This document shows, one piece after another, positions 28,516 to 38,349 of a stretch of DNA of 64,000 nucleotides (its first letter is position 1; every line of letters starts with the position of its first letter). This DNA is from Microbulbifer sp. SAOS-129_SWC (GTDB lineage Bacteria; Pseudomonadota; Gammaproteobacteria; Pseudomonadales; Cellvibrionaceae), in assembly GCF_039696035.1 (NCBI RefSeq), contig NZ_CP155567.1, forward strand, positions 2,227,001-2,291,000. The letters run 5' to 3'. Made by a program: the position numbers and the translations under genes. A model generated the notes under the pieces. It was given only the letters and a program-made list of their open reading frames with translations, did not search any database and was not told the origin of the DNA.

Positions 28516-29637
28516 ATGCAAGATTTTGTGCTGCAGGCGGACGATCTGGATCAATTGATTCAGGTGCTGAAATTGCGGGGATATCAGGTGCTCGGCCCGG
28601 TACTCGAGCAAGACGCCATCATCTACGCTGAGGTCGACTGTGCGGCGGACCTGCCACGTGGCTGGACTGACGATCAGGAGAAGGGCTGCTATCGACTCCG
28701 GCGCCGGAATGACACGGCCTATTTTGGCTATGCAGTTGGTCCACATTCCTGGAAACAGTTTCTGCAGCGGCCGCGGCGCAGGGTGTGGCGTGCGCAGAAA
28801 GCGACCCAGCCGATGCAGATCACTGCCGCGGTGGAGGCCCCGCCGGCAATGGCATTTCTCGGCGTGCGCAGCTGTGAGCTGCATGCGATCGCAACCCAGG
28901 ATCGCGTGTTTATCGACGATCAATACCGCAATGAGGACTACTCCGCGCGGCGTGCCGAACTGTTCACCGTCGCCGTCAATTGCACTGCGCCTTCGGCCAG
29001 CTGCTTTTGTGTCTCGATGGACACGGGGCCTAAAGTGTCCCTGCCCAGTGACCTCGCTATGACAGAAGTGATCGACGGGAACGAGCATTTTTTTGTCATC
29101 CGCAGCGGCTCCTACGAGGGACGCAAGGTGCTCAAGCAGCTGCCGCTGAAGCCTGCGACGCGGCATCACCTGGAGCTGGCCGAGCGGGCGGTTGAGGGCG
29201 CGAAACAGCAGATGGAGCAGGGGCCGCGGAATTTTGATAGTTCCGACCTCAAGGCGCTGCTGTACCGCAACTATGAGAGCCCGGTCTGGGAGGCAGTGGC
29301 CGACCGCTGCCTGTCCTGCGCCAACTGCACCATGGCCTGTCCCACCTGTTTCTGCTCGACCGTGGAAGATACCACCGACCTGAGCGGTGATTACGCGGAG
29401 CGCTGGGAGCGCTGGGACTCCTGCTTCACCGCCGAATTCACCTATATCAGTGGTGGCTCGGTACGCCCGGATACCCGCTCCCGCTACCGTCAGTGGATGA
29501 CCCACAAGCTGGCCACCTGGCACGACCAGTTCGGCACTTCCGGTTGCGTGGGCTGCGGGCGCTGTATTACCTGGTGCCCGGTGGGTATCGACATCACCGA
29601 GGAAGTGCAGCGTATCCGGGATACGGAGGATGCATGA
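28516..29637 (+). CDS. hydB: [NiFe] hydrogenase (group 3b type) iron-sulfur beta subunit
   Basis: The 373-residue cytoplasmic protein has an N-terminal unknown domain with [19 protein letters not shown] and C-terminal twin [4Fe-4S] motifs: [16 protein letters not shown] (about residue 262) and [16 protein letters not shown] (about residue 343). This is the sulfhydrogenase HydB / anaerobic sulfite reductase AsrA architecture, which passes electrons between the hydrogenase module and the flavin subunit. I choose ATG 28516; a GTG at 28501 is in frame, but its upstream GG is too close. The stop overlaps the next ATG as ATGA. With hydG, hydD and hydA it makes the full HydBGDA set, and the FAD/NAD(P) partner supports the hydrogenase reading over AsrA. 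Confidence 0.88.
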   Translation: MQDFVLQADDLDQLIQVLKLRGYQVLGPVLEQDAIIYAEVDCAADLPRGWTDDQEKGCYRLRRRNDTAYFGYAVGPHSWKQFLQRPRRRVWRAQKATQPMQITAAVEAPPAMAFLGVRSCELHAIATQDRVFIDDQYRNEDYSARRAELFTVAVNCTAPSASCFCVSMDTGPKVSLPSDLAMTEVIDGNEHFFVIRSGSYEGRKVLKQLPLKPATRHHLELAERAVEGAKQQMEQGPRNFDSSDLKALLYRNYESPVWEAVADRCLSCANCTMACPTCFCSTVEDTTDLSGDYAERWERWDSCFTAEFTYISGGSVRPDTRSRYRQWMTHKLATWHDQFGTSGCVGCGRCITWCPVGIDITEEVQRIRDTEDA

Positions 29638-30116
29638 AACCGATAGCCGAACAGCTCTGCGAGCATCCCTTCTTCCGTGATATGGCCACGGCGGATCTCG
29701 GCCTGATCGGTGGCTGCGGTGACAATGCCATCTATGCCGCGGGCGATTATCTGGCGCGGGAAAACGAGGCGGCAGATCACTTCTTTGTGATCCGCAGCGG
29801 GCGTATTGCGGTAGAAACCTTCCTGCCCGACCGCGGCCCCCTGTGTCTGCAGACACTGCACGACGGCGATATCTTTGGCTGGTCGTGGCTGTTCCCGCCC
29901 TACCTGTGGACCTTCGATGCACGCGCACTGGATGAGGTGCACGCAATCCGCTTGAACGGAAAATGCCTGCGGGAAAAATGCGAGGCGGACCCGCGGCTGG
30001 GGTTTCAACTGATGAAACGCTTTGCCCGTATCGCCACCGAGCGGCTGCAGGCAACACGGATACAACTGCTGGATGTCTACGGCCAGAGTCCGCCAGTACA
30101 AGGCGATGTGCCGTGA
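29634..30116 (+). CDS. Stand-alone cyclic nucleotide-binding domain protein in hydrogenase operon
   Basis: The 160-residue protein is a lone Crp/Fnr-type sensor beta-roll: [20 protein letters not shown] (about residues 36-55), [20 protein letters not shown] (cassette, about residues 77-96), and a C-terminal helix [20 protein letters not shown]. No helix-turn-helix follows. It is coupled at both ends (ATGA with hydB, GTGA with hydG), so it is made in step with the hydrogenase subunits. An enzyme-associated regulatory or assembly role is plausible. The cassette tryptophans and prolines differ from the cAMP-binding RTAT type, so the ligand may not be cAMP. Compare the protein at 11862. Confidence 0.85.
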   Translation: MKPIAEQLCEHPFFRDMATADLGLIGGCGDNAIYAAGDYLARENEAADHFFVIRSGRIAVETFLPDRGPLCLQTLHDGDIFGWSWLFPPYLWTFDARALDEVHAIRLNGKCLREKCEADPRLGFQLMKRFARIATERLQATRIQLLDVYGQSPPVQGDVP

Positions 30117-30916
30117 TACCGCAGCTGTATCGCGTAGAGCGGCGGCAGGAAGAATTTCCGGGCACCTTTACCCTGCAGCTGGCGGCAGACCGGGGCAGCG
30201 CATCCGCATTCCGGCCCGGGCAGTTCAATATGCTGTACGCCTTCGGTGCCGGTGAGGTTGCGATCTCGATGAGCGGCTCGCCGTTGACTGAGCCACTGGT
30301 GCATACCATTCGCACTCATGGTCTGGTGACCCGGGCGCTACAGCAACTGCGGGTGGGTGACAGCGTCGGCGTACGCGGTCCATTCGGTTGCGGTTGGCCG
30401 CTCGACAGGATCGCGGGCAGGGAGCTGCTGATCGTCGCCGGCGGTCTCGGCCTGGCGCCGCTGCGCCCGGTCATCTACAGCCTGCTCGAGAGCGATGCAC
30501 AATCGGCGTCGGTGCGACTGTTTTATGGCGCCCGACGCCCACAGGAGCTGCTTTATGGCGCGGAACTGCAAAACTGGTCCAAATCGATGGAGCTGGTGAC
30601 CGCGGTGGACCACGCCGGCGGCGATTGGAGCGGCCGCGTCGGTGTGATTACCGATCCGCTGGCTGCGGCCGAGTTTACACCGGACAGGACTATCGCCTTT
30701 CTGTGCGGTCCGGAAATCATGATGCGTTTCTGTATCCAGACGCTGCTGGCGAAAGGGCTGTCGCCGGCAGACATCTACCTGTCGATGGAGCGCAATATGA
30801 AGTGCGCCACCGGCCTCTGTGGTCACTGCCAGTGGGGTCCAAATTTTGTGTGCAAAGACGGGCCCGTATTCCGCTACCAGGATGTGCAGCCATGGTTCCA
30901 GATCCGCGCGCTGTAA
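30113..30916 (+). CDS. hydG: Hydrogenase gamma subunit, FAD/NAD(P)-binding oxidoreductase
   Basis: The 267-residue protein starts at GTG 30113 inside the previous stop. It belongs to the ferredoxin-NADP reductase superfamily. [20 protein letters not shown] (about residues 35-54) is the FAD-binding barrel, [20 protein letters not shown] (about residues 104-123) the NAD(P) loop, and [19 protein letters not shown] (about residues 224-243) with a later Cys forms a C-terminal [2Fe-2S] site. This is the HydG/AsrB/PyrK layout. It links H2 oxidation or evolution to NAD(P)H. Its 3' end overlaps hydD by 25 bases. Confidence 0.9.
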   Translation: MIPQLYRVERRQEEFPGTFTLQLAADRGSASAFRPGQFNMLYAFGAGEVAISMSGSPLTEPLVHTIRTHGLVTRALQQLRVGDSVGVRGPFGCGWPLDRIAGRELLIVAGGLGLAPLRPVIYSLLESDAQSASVRLFYGARRPQELLYGAELQNWSKSMELVTAVDHAGGDWSGRVGVITDPLAAAEFTPDRTIAFLCGPEIMMRFCIQTLLAKGLSPADIYLSMERNMKCATGLCGHCQWGPNFVCKDGPVFRYQDVQPWFQIRAL

Positions 30917-31728
30917 ACCGCGATTCCGCGCGCCCGCAAAAACGGGCCAAACTGGCGGTGTGGAAGTTTGCCTCCTGTGATGGCTGTCAGCTGAGTCTGC
31001 TCGATTGCGAGGACGAATTGCTGCAACTGGCAGAGACCGTTGATATCGCCTATTTCATGGAGGCTTCCAGCCGCCAGGAAGCCGGGCCCTATGACCTGTC
31101 GCTGGTAGAGGGCTCCATCACCACCGCCGAGGATGCCCGGCGCATCCGCGAGGTGCGCGCCCAGTCGCGGGTGCTGGTCACCATCGGTGCCTGCGCCACG
31201 GCCGGCGGCATTCAGGCGTTGCGCAACTTTGCCGATGTCGAGGCATTTACCGCGGCGGTCTACGCGCACCCGGATTATATCGCCACCCTGGCGACGTCCA
31301 CCCCGATCAGTGCCCATGTCGATGTGGATTTTGAGCTGCGTGGCTGCCCGGTAAACAAGCGGCAGCTGTTGGAGGTCATCAGTGCCTTCCTGTACCGCCG
31401 GCCCGCGCAGATACCCCCGCATTCGGTGTGCATCGAATGCAAATTGCGCGGCAATGTATGCGTCTGGGTTGCCAGTGGCACCCCCTGCCTTGGGCCGGTC
31501 ACCCACGCTGGCTGCGGCGCCCTGTGCCCGAGCTATAACCGCGGTTGTTATGGTTGTTACGGCCCCAAAGAGAATCCCAACACGGCCTCCCTGTGCCACT
31601 GGTGGCGGGGCGAGCTGGGCGCGGATACGGCCACGGTGGTCGAGAAACTGCGTAATTTCAATGCCGCTGCCCCTGAATTTGAGCGGGAGAGCCGGCGCCA
31701 GGAGCGAGACGGTGACGAAGGGGAGTAA
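30892..31728 (+). CDS. hydD: [NiFe] hydrogenase delta (small) subunit
   Basis: A 278-residue small subunit with the proximal [4Fe-4S] ligands in [17 protein letters not shown] (CxxC, about residues 28-31), [15 protein letters not shown] (about residue 102) and [16 protein letters not shown]-terminal cysteine-rich ferredoxin-like segment has [20 protein letters not shown] followed by GCYGPKEN. No Tat signal is present, so the enzyme is cytoplasmic, as in group 3. The ATG at 30892 has AGGA about 9 bases upstream. Its tail overlaps the GTG start of hydA. Confidence 0.92.
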   Translation: MVPDPRAVNRDSARPQKRAKLAVWKFASCDGCQLSLLDCEDELLQLAETVDIAYFMEASSRQEAGPYDLSLVEGSITTAEDARRIREVRAQSRVLVTIGACATAGGIQALRNFADVEAFTAAVYAHPDYIATLATSTPISAHVDVDFELRGCPVNKRQLLEVISAFLYRRPAQIPPHSVCIECKLRGNVCVWVASGTPCLGPVTHAGCGALCPSYNRGCYGCYGPKENPNTASLCHWWRGELGADTATVVEKLRNFNAAAPEFERESRRQERDGDEGE

Positions 31729-33034
31729 GAGCAAGACCATCAAGGTGGATTACCTGGCGCGCGTCGAGGGGGAGGGCGCCCTGTATATTCGCTATGACGA
31801 CAGTGGCGTGCGCGAAGTGCAGCTCAAGATCTTCGAGCCCCCGCGTTTTTTCGAGGCTTTCCTGCGCGGACGCGATTATCTGGAAGCGCCGGATATCACC
31901 GCCCGAATCTGTGGCATCTGCCCGGTGGCCTACCAGATGAGCGCGCTGCATGCGATGGAGGATGCACTGGGGCTGGCGCCGAACCCGGCATTGCATGCGC
32001 TGCGCCGGCTGGTGTACTGCGGCGAGTGGATCGAAAGCCATACATTACATGTGTTTCTACTACACGCGCCGGATTTCCTCGGCTATCCGAGCGCGGTCGC
32101 CATGGCCGCGGATCACCGCCAGATAGTGCAGATGGGGCTGCAGATCAAGCGGGCGGGCAATGCCCTGGTGCGCCTGCTGGGCGGCCGCGAAGTCCACCCG
32201 ATCAATGTGCGGGTAGGGGGCTTTTACCGCATCCCGCGTGTCGCCGAGCTGCACGCGCTGCGCGATGAACTGCTCCGGGCCCGCGATCTGGCGATGGATG
32301 CCGTGAACTGGGCGGCGTCGCTGCCTTTCCCGCACTTTGAACGCCCCGCCGGGGCGCCATATGAATTCGTTGCCCTGACGCATCCACACGAGTACCCGAT
32401 GAACACGGGCCGTATCGCTTCGAGCCTCGGCCTCGATATCGCGGTGCAGGATTACGAACAGCATTTCCGCGAGACACATGTCGGCTATACCAACGCGCTG
32501 CACAGCGAACACATCGGTTACGGTCCCTACATGGTCGGCCCGATGGCGCGCTACAACCTGAACTACGACCGGCTCTCGCCGCTGGTGCGGGAAGTTGCCA
32601 GCGATGCCGGCTTCGCGCCTTTCTGTGCCAACCCGTTTCAGAGCATCGTGGTGCGCAGCCTGGAAGTCCTGTACGCCTTTGACGAGGCCTTGCGCATTAT
32701 CGACCAGTACCAACAGCCGGAGACTCCTTACCTGGAAGCTGAACCGCGCGCGGGTTGTGGCTGTGCCGCCACCGAGGCGCCCCGCGGGTTGCTCTATCAC
32801 CGCTACGGTCTCGATCAGAACGGCAAGATCACCGACGCCAACATAGTGCCACCGACGTCACAGAACCAAAAAACCATTGAGGCGGATTTGCGCCTGATGT
32901 TGCCCGGCTTCCTGCATCTGCCCGAGGAGCGCCTGCGGCGACAGTGCGAACAGGCAGTACGCAATTACGATCCATGCATCTCCTGCTCGACACATTTTCT
33001 GCAACTGCACCTGCAGCGTGAAAGCGATGCCTGA
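31712..33034 (+). CDS. hydA: [NiFe] hydrogenase alpha (large) subunit
   Basis: The 440-residue catalytic subunit starts at GTG 31712 with AGGAG seven bases upstream. It carries both Ni-Fe ligand motifs: [12 protein letters not shown] (L1, about residue 67) and DPCISCSTH (L2, near the C-terminus). About 12 residues follow the last His ([12 protein letters not shown]), the tail expected to be removed by the maturation protease encoded next. Overall similarity in layout is to cytoplasmic, bidirectional NAD(P)-linked group 3b enzymes. Phylogeny would be needed to fix the subgroup. Nickel insertion (hyp) genes are not in the window. Confidence 0.93.
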   Translation: MTKGSKSKTIKVDYLARVEGEGALYIRYDDSGVREVQLKIFEPPRFFEAFLRGRDYLEAPDITARICGICPVAYQMSALHAMEDALGLAPNPALHALRRLVYCGEWIESHTLHVFLLHAPDFLGYPSAVAMAADHRQIVQMGLQIKRAGNALVRLLGGREVHPINVRVGGFYRIPRVAELHALRDELLRARDLAMDAVNWAASLPFPHFERPAGAPYEFVALTHPHEYPMNTGRIASSLGLDIAVQDYEQHFRETHVGYTNALHSEHIGYGPYMVGPMARYNLNYDRLSPLVREVASDAGFAPFCANPFQSIVVRSLEVLYAFDEALRIIDQYQQPETPYLEAEPRAGCGCAATEAPRGLLYHRYGLDQNGKITDANIVPPTSQNQKTIEADLRLMLPGFLHLPEERLRRQCEQAVRNYDPCISCSTHFLQLHLQRESDA

Positions 33035-33497
33035 CAGCAGGCTGCTGATCGCGAGCCTCGGCCACCGTTTTCGCAGTGATGACGGGGTGGGTCCCCATAT
33101 ACTGCAGTTACTGTGGCGGCGCATCGGCGCGCGCGCCGACTGGTATGAAAATACTGGCGACATAACCGGGCTCTTGGAAGTCTGGCAGAACCGCACCGTC
33201 GTCCTGATCGATGCGCTGCACGCGCCGGGCCGGGCAACCGGATCCGTGTGCCGATTGGATGGCCTGCAGAATCAGCCGTCACTGGCTGCCGTTTCCACCC
33301 ACGGTATCGACCTCCCGCAGGCGCTGGAGCTTGGCGCCTTATTAAACGCGCTGCCGCGTTCGCTGGCTATCTATGGTATCTGTGGGGAAAACTTCTCGCC
33401 CGGCCTGAGCCTCAGCGCGGCCGTGCAGACTGCGGCGCAACAGATAGTTGCTGAAATAGCTGCCAGAGTGATATCTGGCTGCCAGGCCGATGTCTAG
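33027..33497 (+). CDS. Hydrogenase maturation protease
   Basis: The 156-residue endopeptidase is of the HyaD/HybD/HycI family. [16 protein letters not shown] near the N-terminus replaces the usual GxGNxxxxDDG; its DDGVG supplies the metal-binding acid. [11 protein letters not shown] (about residue 57) gives the second Asp and [11 protein letters not shown] (about residue 92) the conserved His. It cleaves the C-terminal tail of the large subunit after NiFe insertion. The start (ATG 33027) lies inside the end of hydA. Its last codons fall within a 19-base tandem repeat that continues past the stop, so the C-terminus may have been remodelled by repeat slippage. Confidence 0.88.
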   Translation: MPDSRLLIASLGHRFRSDDGVGPHILQLLWRRIGARADWYENTGDITGLLEVWQNRTVVLIDALHAPGRATGSVCRLDGLQNQPSLAAVSTHGIDLPQALELGALLNALPRSLAIYGICGENFSPGLSLSAAVQTAAQQIVAEIAARVISGCQADV

Positions 33498-33535
33498 CTG
33501 CCAGCGGTGTCTAAGCTGCCAGAGCGATGCCTTAA
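33459..33535 (+). repeat. Four imperfect 19-base tandem repeats across the protease stop codon
   Basis: Units begin with GCTGCCAG at 33459, 33478, 33497 and 33515 (spacings 19, 19 and 18 bases). The remainder of each unit resembles AGTGATATCTG, partly degenerate. The TAG stop of the protease is within the second-third unit junction. Confidence 0.75.
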
Positions 33536-33911
33536 TAGTGCTCGCAGGTCGATGATCAGGGCGGCGGCGCAGGCCTGGTCCGCCCCTGATTTGATATCTG
33601 TATTTGCGGCGATTCTCGCGCCAGTGGCAACCGGTATAACCGGAGTGCGCCCGCCGCGTTGTCTGCCTTGCGCAGTCTCCACCGACCGCCAACCCGGAAT
33701 CAATGCTGCCTGCCGTTAACCGCTGGCAATTCCATGCAAGCCTCTCGCGGAGATACTACCCTGTTAGATAGAGGCAGGGAACGACATAGATCGGGAATGC
33801 TGATTGCACAACAGCCCCGTTACTGAAATAAAATCGTAATCCGCAACCGGTAATCGAAATAACTAGTTTCCCTATAGTGAATCCAATAAATACGAACTTG
33901 GCAAATCGGAT
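33536..33911. other. Intergenic region downstream of the hydrogenase operon
   Basis: About 375 bases. ATCAGGGCGG (33555-33564) and CCGCCCCTGAT (33580-33590) form a GC-rich hairpin with one bulge and a 15-base loop; a weak T-rich stretch follows, so it could end the hydrogenase transcript. The last 100 bases turn AT-rich and include TATAGT at about 33875, a possible -10 for the next gene. A 70-codon open frame here has no supporting features. Confidence 0.5.
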
Positions 33912-36221
33912 ATGAGCAAGTCTGCAAAAAATGGAAGCTACTATCTCAAGGGCTTTTTAATACTGCTGGTTTTGATGGTCCTCGGTGCCTGGTATGGATA
34001 CGAAAAACTGCCACGCTTTTCCAGCGTACCCGAAGCCCCGGTGGTGGGAGTCCCCGCGGGGGCATTGGACCACAAGCCGATACCGGCCTATTCCGGGCCG
34101 CATCCGCGATTGCTGAAACGTCCGCAGGAAACATTTCCGTTTCCCATCAAAATCGGGGAATCCGGACCGGTTGACCCGCTGTTTGCCGGCCCCAACAGCT
34201 ACCCCTTCTACTGCGGTAACAACTCGATCACCGGAGAGCAACCGCTAGTGGATAATCAGCGGCGCGAGGGGGTGCCGGTGTTTGCCCTGGACAAAGATGG
34301 AAACAAGACCGGGGAGATCATCGGCTACAGCCGGGACTGCAGTCACACGACTGATGTGGGATATTACTATCAGAGTACGCGCGATGGAAAATTTCACCCG
34401 CTCAGTGAAGCGGCTGGAGACATTGCACAAATTACTGTACGTCAACACAAGGTTGACTTCGTGGTGCGCCTGGAAACGGGCACCATAAATCGCTTTTTCT
34501 ATGCGATTGCCGCTCTGCGCGGGGAGGGGGGGTCCGCCGCGCGGCCCAGTGGCAAAAACTGGAATCAGCGGCTGATTTACCAGTTGCGCGGAGGGGTGGG
34601 TATCGGGCGCCGGCAGGGCAATATTGGCACGTCCGATATCCTTGAGCGTCGTGCCGACCAGATCGCCCGTGGCTACGCCGTTATCTACTCCACGGCCAAT
34701 CGGACCAGTAATCATTACGATATCTGGCTGTCGGAGGATACCGCACGCCGGCTCAAGAAGCAGTTTGCGGCACTCTACGGCAAACCCCGCTACACGGTCG
34801 GTCTTGGCGGTTCGGGGGGCGCGATTCAGCAATACCTGTTTGCGCAGAATGCCCCGGGGCTGATTGATGCCGCCATCCCCCTGTATTCATTCCCGGATAT
34901 GGTCACGCAGACAATCTATGTATTCGATTGTGAACCATTGGAGTACTTCTTCGACGTGCTGGATTCCGACAATCCGCGCTGGAGAAACGCCGCCGAACGC
35001 AGTCTTGTGGAGGGGCTCTCCGCCAGTAATACCGTCGAAGGTCGCTTCAGCAGCATGAAAACTGCCGCAGCGTTATTTGATAACCGTTACCGCAACAAGG
35101 TCAAAGGGACAACAGAATGTGCCCAGAGCTGGCGCGGCCTGGTGCCCCGGGTCAACAATCCCAATTTTGTGGATTTCTCCAAAAACTATAGCGAAGATGT
35201 GGCGTCGAGAACACACTGGTCGCACTGGGAGGATCTGCGTCGATTCTATGGTGCCGGAAGCTCCGGCTACGCCAATTCCACCTGGGACAACGTCGGTGTT
35301 CAGTACGGCCTGCGGGCGTTGACGAACGGTAATATTTCCGTCAACACCTTCCTTAAACTGAATGCGACAATTGGCGGGTGGAAGAGCCCGCAAAAGCAGG
35401 TTGACGAGAAATTCTGGTTTCTCAATGGTGGCGTTCTACCGCTGGAGTTCTCCATCTGGAGCGACCAGAACATGAACCTGGGCAGTCTTGATAGCCCGGC
35501 TAAACGCAGCAAGGGCAACATCGAGGCAATAGAGGGCATATTCCGCTCCGGCCATGTATTTCTCGGGGATGCAGAAATCCCCATCATCGATCTGCGGCAC
35601 TATCTGGACGATGATCTGAATATGCACCACAGCTCGGCCTCTTTTTCCGCACGTGAACGTATTCGGCGCAGCCGCGGGCACGCGGACAATCAGCTGATCT
35701 GGGTGAGCGATAAACGCTATTCGCCGATTAATGAGGCCCTCACTACCGTAGACCACTGGATGCAGAATATTATCGAACACCCGGATGCGGGCGTCGTTGC
35801 CAATCGTCCAGCGGAAGCGGTTGACAAGTGTTTTGACCAGTTGGGCGGTGTCATCGCTTCGGGAGGCCATGTGTGGGACGGCAGTTGGAATGGGCAGCCG
35901 AACGGGGCGTGCATGAAGGAATACCCGATTCACAGTACTTCCCGGCAGGTGGCTGGAGCCCCGATCACCGGTGATGTCTATAAATGTGCGCTGCAGCCGG
36001 TTCAGGCCGCCATTGAACACGGGCTATACGCGCCCTATACCGAAGAAATCGTTTCACATATCGCCGATCTCAAGAGAATTTTTCCCGCTGGGGTGTGCGA
36101 TTACAGCAAGCCGGGAATTGGGCAGCCGCAGGGCCGATTGGCGCTCGATGACAAGCCGATAAAGATTGCCGGGCAACGTGTTGCGCCGGACTACCCGAGA
36201 GTAAAGCGCTCAGCAATGTGA
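33912..36221 (+). CDS. Large exported DUF6351-type protein, alpha/beta-hydrolase-like
   Basis: The 769-residue protein has an N-terminal signal anchor (GFLILLVLMVLGAWYGYEKL, about residues 14-33), so it acts outside the cytoplasm. The remainder looks like the DUF6351 family. KLPRFSSVPEAPVVGVPAGA follows the membrane segment. VGLGGSGGAIQQYLFAQNAP (about residues 296-315) resembles a nucleophile elbow with serine in GGSGG, and LIDAAIPLYSFPDM follows. A C-terminal region has cysteines at CMKEYPIHS, YKCALQP and GVCDY that could form disulfides. Reaction and substrate are unknown; an esterase or tannase-like activity is a guess from the elbow alone. It stands alone between the hydrogenase and envelope loci. 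Confidence 0.7.
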   Translation: MSKSAKNGSYYLKGFLILLVLMVLGAWYGYEKLPRFSSVPEAPVVGVPAGALDHKPIPAYSGPHPRLLKRPQETFPFPIKIGESGPVDPLFAGPNSYPFYCGNNSITGEQPLVDNQRREGVPVFALDKDGNKTGEIIGYSRDCSHTTDVGYYYQSTRDGKFHPLSEAAGDIAQITVRQHKVDFVVRLETGTINRFFYAIAALRGEGGSAARPSGKNWNQRLIYQLRGGVGIGRRQGNIGTSDILERRADQIARGYAVIYSTANRTSNHYDIWLSEDTARRLKKQFAALYGKPRYTVGLGGSGGAIQQYLFAQNAPGLIDAAIPLYSFPDMVTQTIYVFDCEPLEYFFDVLDSDNPRWRNAAERSLVEGLSASNTVEGRFSSMKTAAALFDNRYRNKVKGTTECAQSWRGLVPRVNNPNFVDFSKNYSEDVASRTHWSHWEDLRRFYGAGSSGYANSTWDNVGVQYGLRALTNGNISVNTFLKLNATIGGWKSPQKQVDEKFWFLNGGVLPLEFSIWSDQNMNLGSLDSPAKRSKGNIEAIEGIFRSGHVFLGDAEIPIIDLRHYLDDDLNMHHSSASFSARERIRRSRGHADNQLIWVSDKRYSPINEALTTVDHWMQNIIEHPDAGVVANRPAEAVDKCFDQLGGVIASGGHVWDGSWNGQPNGACMKEYPIHSTSRQVAGAPITGDVYKCALQPVQAAIEHGLYAPYTEEIVSHIADLKRIFPAGVCDYSKPGIGQPQGRLALDDKPIKIAGQRVAPDYPRVKRSAM

Positions 36222-36279
36222 GCAGCGAGCGAATAGCTGGCAGACTGCATCTGCCGGCCCTGCGCTTTGTCTAGTGTCA

Positions 36280-37182
36280 TTACGGTATTGCTGCTGGAGG
36301 GGGCTTCTCGGATGTTGCCATTGGCTGCGTTTGGCTACTGTTCAGATACTTGATCAGCCTTTCCGGATGATCGGTTTGTATTCCGTCAACTTTCCATTTC
36401 AGCATCTTCTGCCACTCTGCCACAGACCCTTCATGCTCATCGACAAAAACCATGACATTGTTGTCGTGTGCTATTTGTATAAATTCCGGTGTCAGGGCGC
36501 CCATATCTGTGGCGACAACCGCAACATTCTGGTGCTGCAGGAGTGTTTTTAGGTTCTCTGCATTCCCTGGATCCGGCATTGGGAAGGAATTACCGAATGG
36601 CTGGGCGCCGATCTGCGTATAGAAATCTAACGGGATATACCAGATTACATCCTTTTCCATGCCGTACCGTTTGATGATTTTCATCAGTTCCGCGACGGCG
36701 GGTACTTTCAGGTCGAGATAGATTCCTGCCTTACCCTTACAGAGTGCCAGTATTTGCTCGAACGTGGGCACCTTTGTATTTACCCATTCAGGGCCGATTC
36801 GTCGGCCAATATCCAGGGACATCAACTCTGACAGTGTCATGTCACTCACCAGGCCGTCCCGGCCTTCGGTGTAGGCTTTTATCGTTGGATTATGGATACT
36901 GACGAAGTGGCCATCTTTGGTGGCGCGCACATCGATTTCGATAAAGTCACTGCCCAGTGCAATCGCTCTGGTGTACGCCGGAATGGAGTTTTCCGGGACA
37001 CCATTGTGCGCACCTCTGTGCGCAATTACGTAAACTGCGTGACCACTCCTGTGAAAGCCGCGCTCAGGTTGTACCTCCAGGGCGTGAGCGGTCAGGGAAA
37101 GTAGGACAAAGACAAGACACAGCAGGGATGGGAACCTGGCGGTCCCAGTCGTTGAGTTCCTAATCTTTAGGGTCTTGGTCAC
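36280..37182 (-). CDS. Periplasmic glycerophosphodiester phosphodiesterase
   Basis: The 300-residue protein starts at GTG 37182, chosen because GGAGG lies 7 bases upstream; upstream ATGs in the same frame lack one. A signal peptide (about residues 1-33, FPSLLCLVFVLLSLTAHALE) directs it to the periplasm. GDPD barrel motifs are VIAHRGAHNGVPENSIPAY (catalytic HR and E), DFIEIDVRATKDGHFVSIHN (metal site EID and second His), and GIYLDLKVP. The C-terminal WKVDGIQTDHPERL is also typical. It hydrolyses glycerophosphodiesters to glycerol 3-phosphate and an alcohol. The family is clear. It lies downstream of arnD on the same strand, but a strong hairpin separates them. Confidence 0.92.
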   Translation of the reverse strand: MTKTLKIRNSTTGTARFPSLLCLVFVLLSLTAHALEVQPERGFHRSGHAVYVIAHRGAHNGVPENSIPAYTRAIALGSDFIEIDVRATKDGHFVSIHNPTIKAYTEGRDGLVSDMTLSELMSLDIGRRIGPEWVNTKVPTFEQILALCKGKAGIYLDLKVPAVAELMKIIKRYGMEKDVIWYIPLDFYTQIGAQPFGNSFPMPDPGNAENLKTLLQHQNVAVVATDMGALTPEFIQIAHDNNVMVFVDEHEGSVAEWQKMLKWKVDGIQTDHPERLIKYLNSSQTQPMATSEKPPPAAIP

Positions 37183-37375
37183 TGGGGCACCTCCCGCGCT
37201 TTGTTTGCGGATTTGGCCATCTTTGATGCGCATGTTTTCAGGCGCGCGAATTACCGGCAAAGGTCCCACTAGAGGATAGCATCACAGGTATGGGCGCTGG
37301 TTATTGGCTAGTCAATCTGGCGTTTCCAGTGTGGTATCTGGGTGCCGGAGAAGGGGGAATATGCAGGGGGAGGTG

Positions 37376-37400
37376 GGGCCACCCGGACTTCAGGTGGCCC
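37376..37400 (-). terminator. Probable terminator of the arn operon
   Basis: GGGCCACC and GGTGGCCC form a perfect 8-pair stem around a 9-base loop, 37 bases after the arnD stop on the minus strand. It lacks a T-tract, so termination may be partial. Confidence 0.5.
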
Positions 37401-37437
37401 TTGATACGATGGTTTACGGGTCAATGGTCTGACGGGT

Positions 37438-38346
37438 TCAGCTCACAGGTAGGGCCGCTTCCGTGGCGACCAGCCCAGATCTACCTTCGACCTCTCCCCA
37501 GACGATCTCCTTATGCGGGAGCTGCTCAAGCGGCAGCGACTGGTAGAAGTCTTGTAGCGTGATCAGGCTGTCTCCATTGGCCTGCCATTTCTGCAACAGA
37601 GCCTCCATAACTGGCAGCAGTTGCATGCCTTCCAGCTCGGCGTGCAGGGTGTACACATGGCCATAAGCCGAAGGCTTCTGGCTCGCCGCAAAAACCCGAT
37701 CGGCCACGTTGGATTCGTCGATGCCGTCCCGACCAATGAGTTCATCCAGAGTTGGTAGCGTTGTGGGAATTTGCAGGCAGCGACTGGCCTCACCTTCGAT
37801 TTCAGGATAAAAAGGTGTATGACCGCGAATATCACTGGCGTAAGCAAAGCCCATTTGCTCCTCGAGCGAAATGACATGCTTGTTGAGCTGCCAGCCCGCC
37901 GCTCCCAGTGTAGTGGGATTTACGCCAACCGCCTCCACAAAGGCGTCGTATGCGCGCTGTAGTTCCCGCGCCGTCCACGCGCGATCCTTTCTGGCAACAA
38001 AATCCTGCCAGCGCACATGGTCATAGCAGTGTATTCCCACTTCATGTCCGGCTGCACGAGTTTGTCGCAGAATAGTGCCCGCCTTGCGACCGATATGTGG
38101 CCCCGGCAACAATACGCCGTACATCAGGGTTTTGTAGCCGTAGTGGCTGGCCACCGATGTCCGTTTGACCTTCTTTAAAAAACCGGGCCGAAACACCCTT
38201 CGCAGTGCCCGGCCGGTGTGGTCGGGGCCGAGGCTGAACAGGAAGGTGGCCGGGACCTGGTAGCGGTTAAACAACTCAAGCAGGGCAGGCACGCCTTCCA
38301 GCGTGCCTCTATAGGTATCAACATCAACCTTCAGTGCAATGTTCAT
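37438..38346 (-). CDS. arnD: 4-deoxy-4-formamido-L-arabinose-phosphoundecaprenol deformylase
   Basis: This 302-residue polysaccharide deacetylase-fold enzyme removes the formyl group from undecaprenyl-phosphate-Ara4FN. NIALKVDVDTYRGT at the N-terminus carries the metal-binding Asp, GHEVGIHCYDHVRWQDF (about residues 100-116) the metal-binding histidines, and GHVYTLHAELEG a later conserved His. The length matches ArnD. It begins 3 bases after the stop of the decarboxylase gene and is the last gene of the minus-strand Ara4N operon. Confidence 0.93.
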   Translation of the reverse strand: MNIALKVDVDTYRGTLEGVPALLELFNRYQVPATFLFSLGPDHTGRALRRVFRPGFLKKVKRTSVASHYGYKTLMYGVLLPGPHIGRKAGTILRQTRAAGHEVGIHCYDHVRWQDFVARKDRAWTARELQRAYDAFVEAVGVNPTTLGAAGWQLNKHVISLEEQMGFAYASDIRGHTPFYPEIEGEASRCLQIPTTLPTLDELIGRDGIDESNVADRVFAASQKPSAYGHVYTLHAELEGMQLLPVMEALLQKWQANGDSLITLQDFYQSLPLEQLPHKEIVWGEVEGRSGLVATEAALPVS

Positions 38347-38349
38347 TGA

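Noticed and set aside
28516..30916. Anaerobic sulfite reductase (AsrAB) reading of the FeS and flavin subunits
   Set aside because: NiFe large and small subunits with intact ligand motifs follow in the same operon and no AsrC is present.
33507..33719. 70-codon frame after the hydrogenase protease
   Set aside because: Begins inside the tandem repeat, has no ribosome site and no conserved features.
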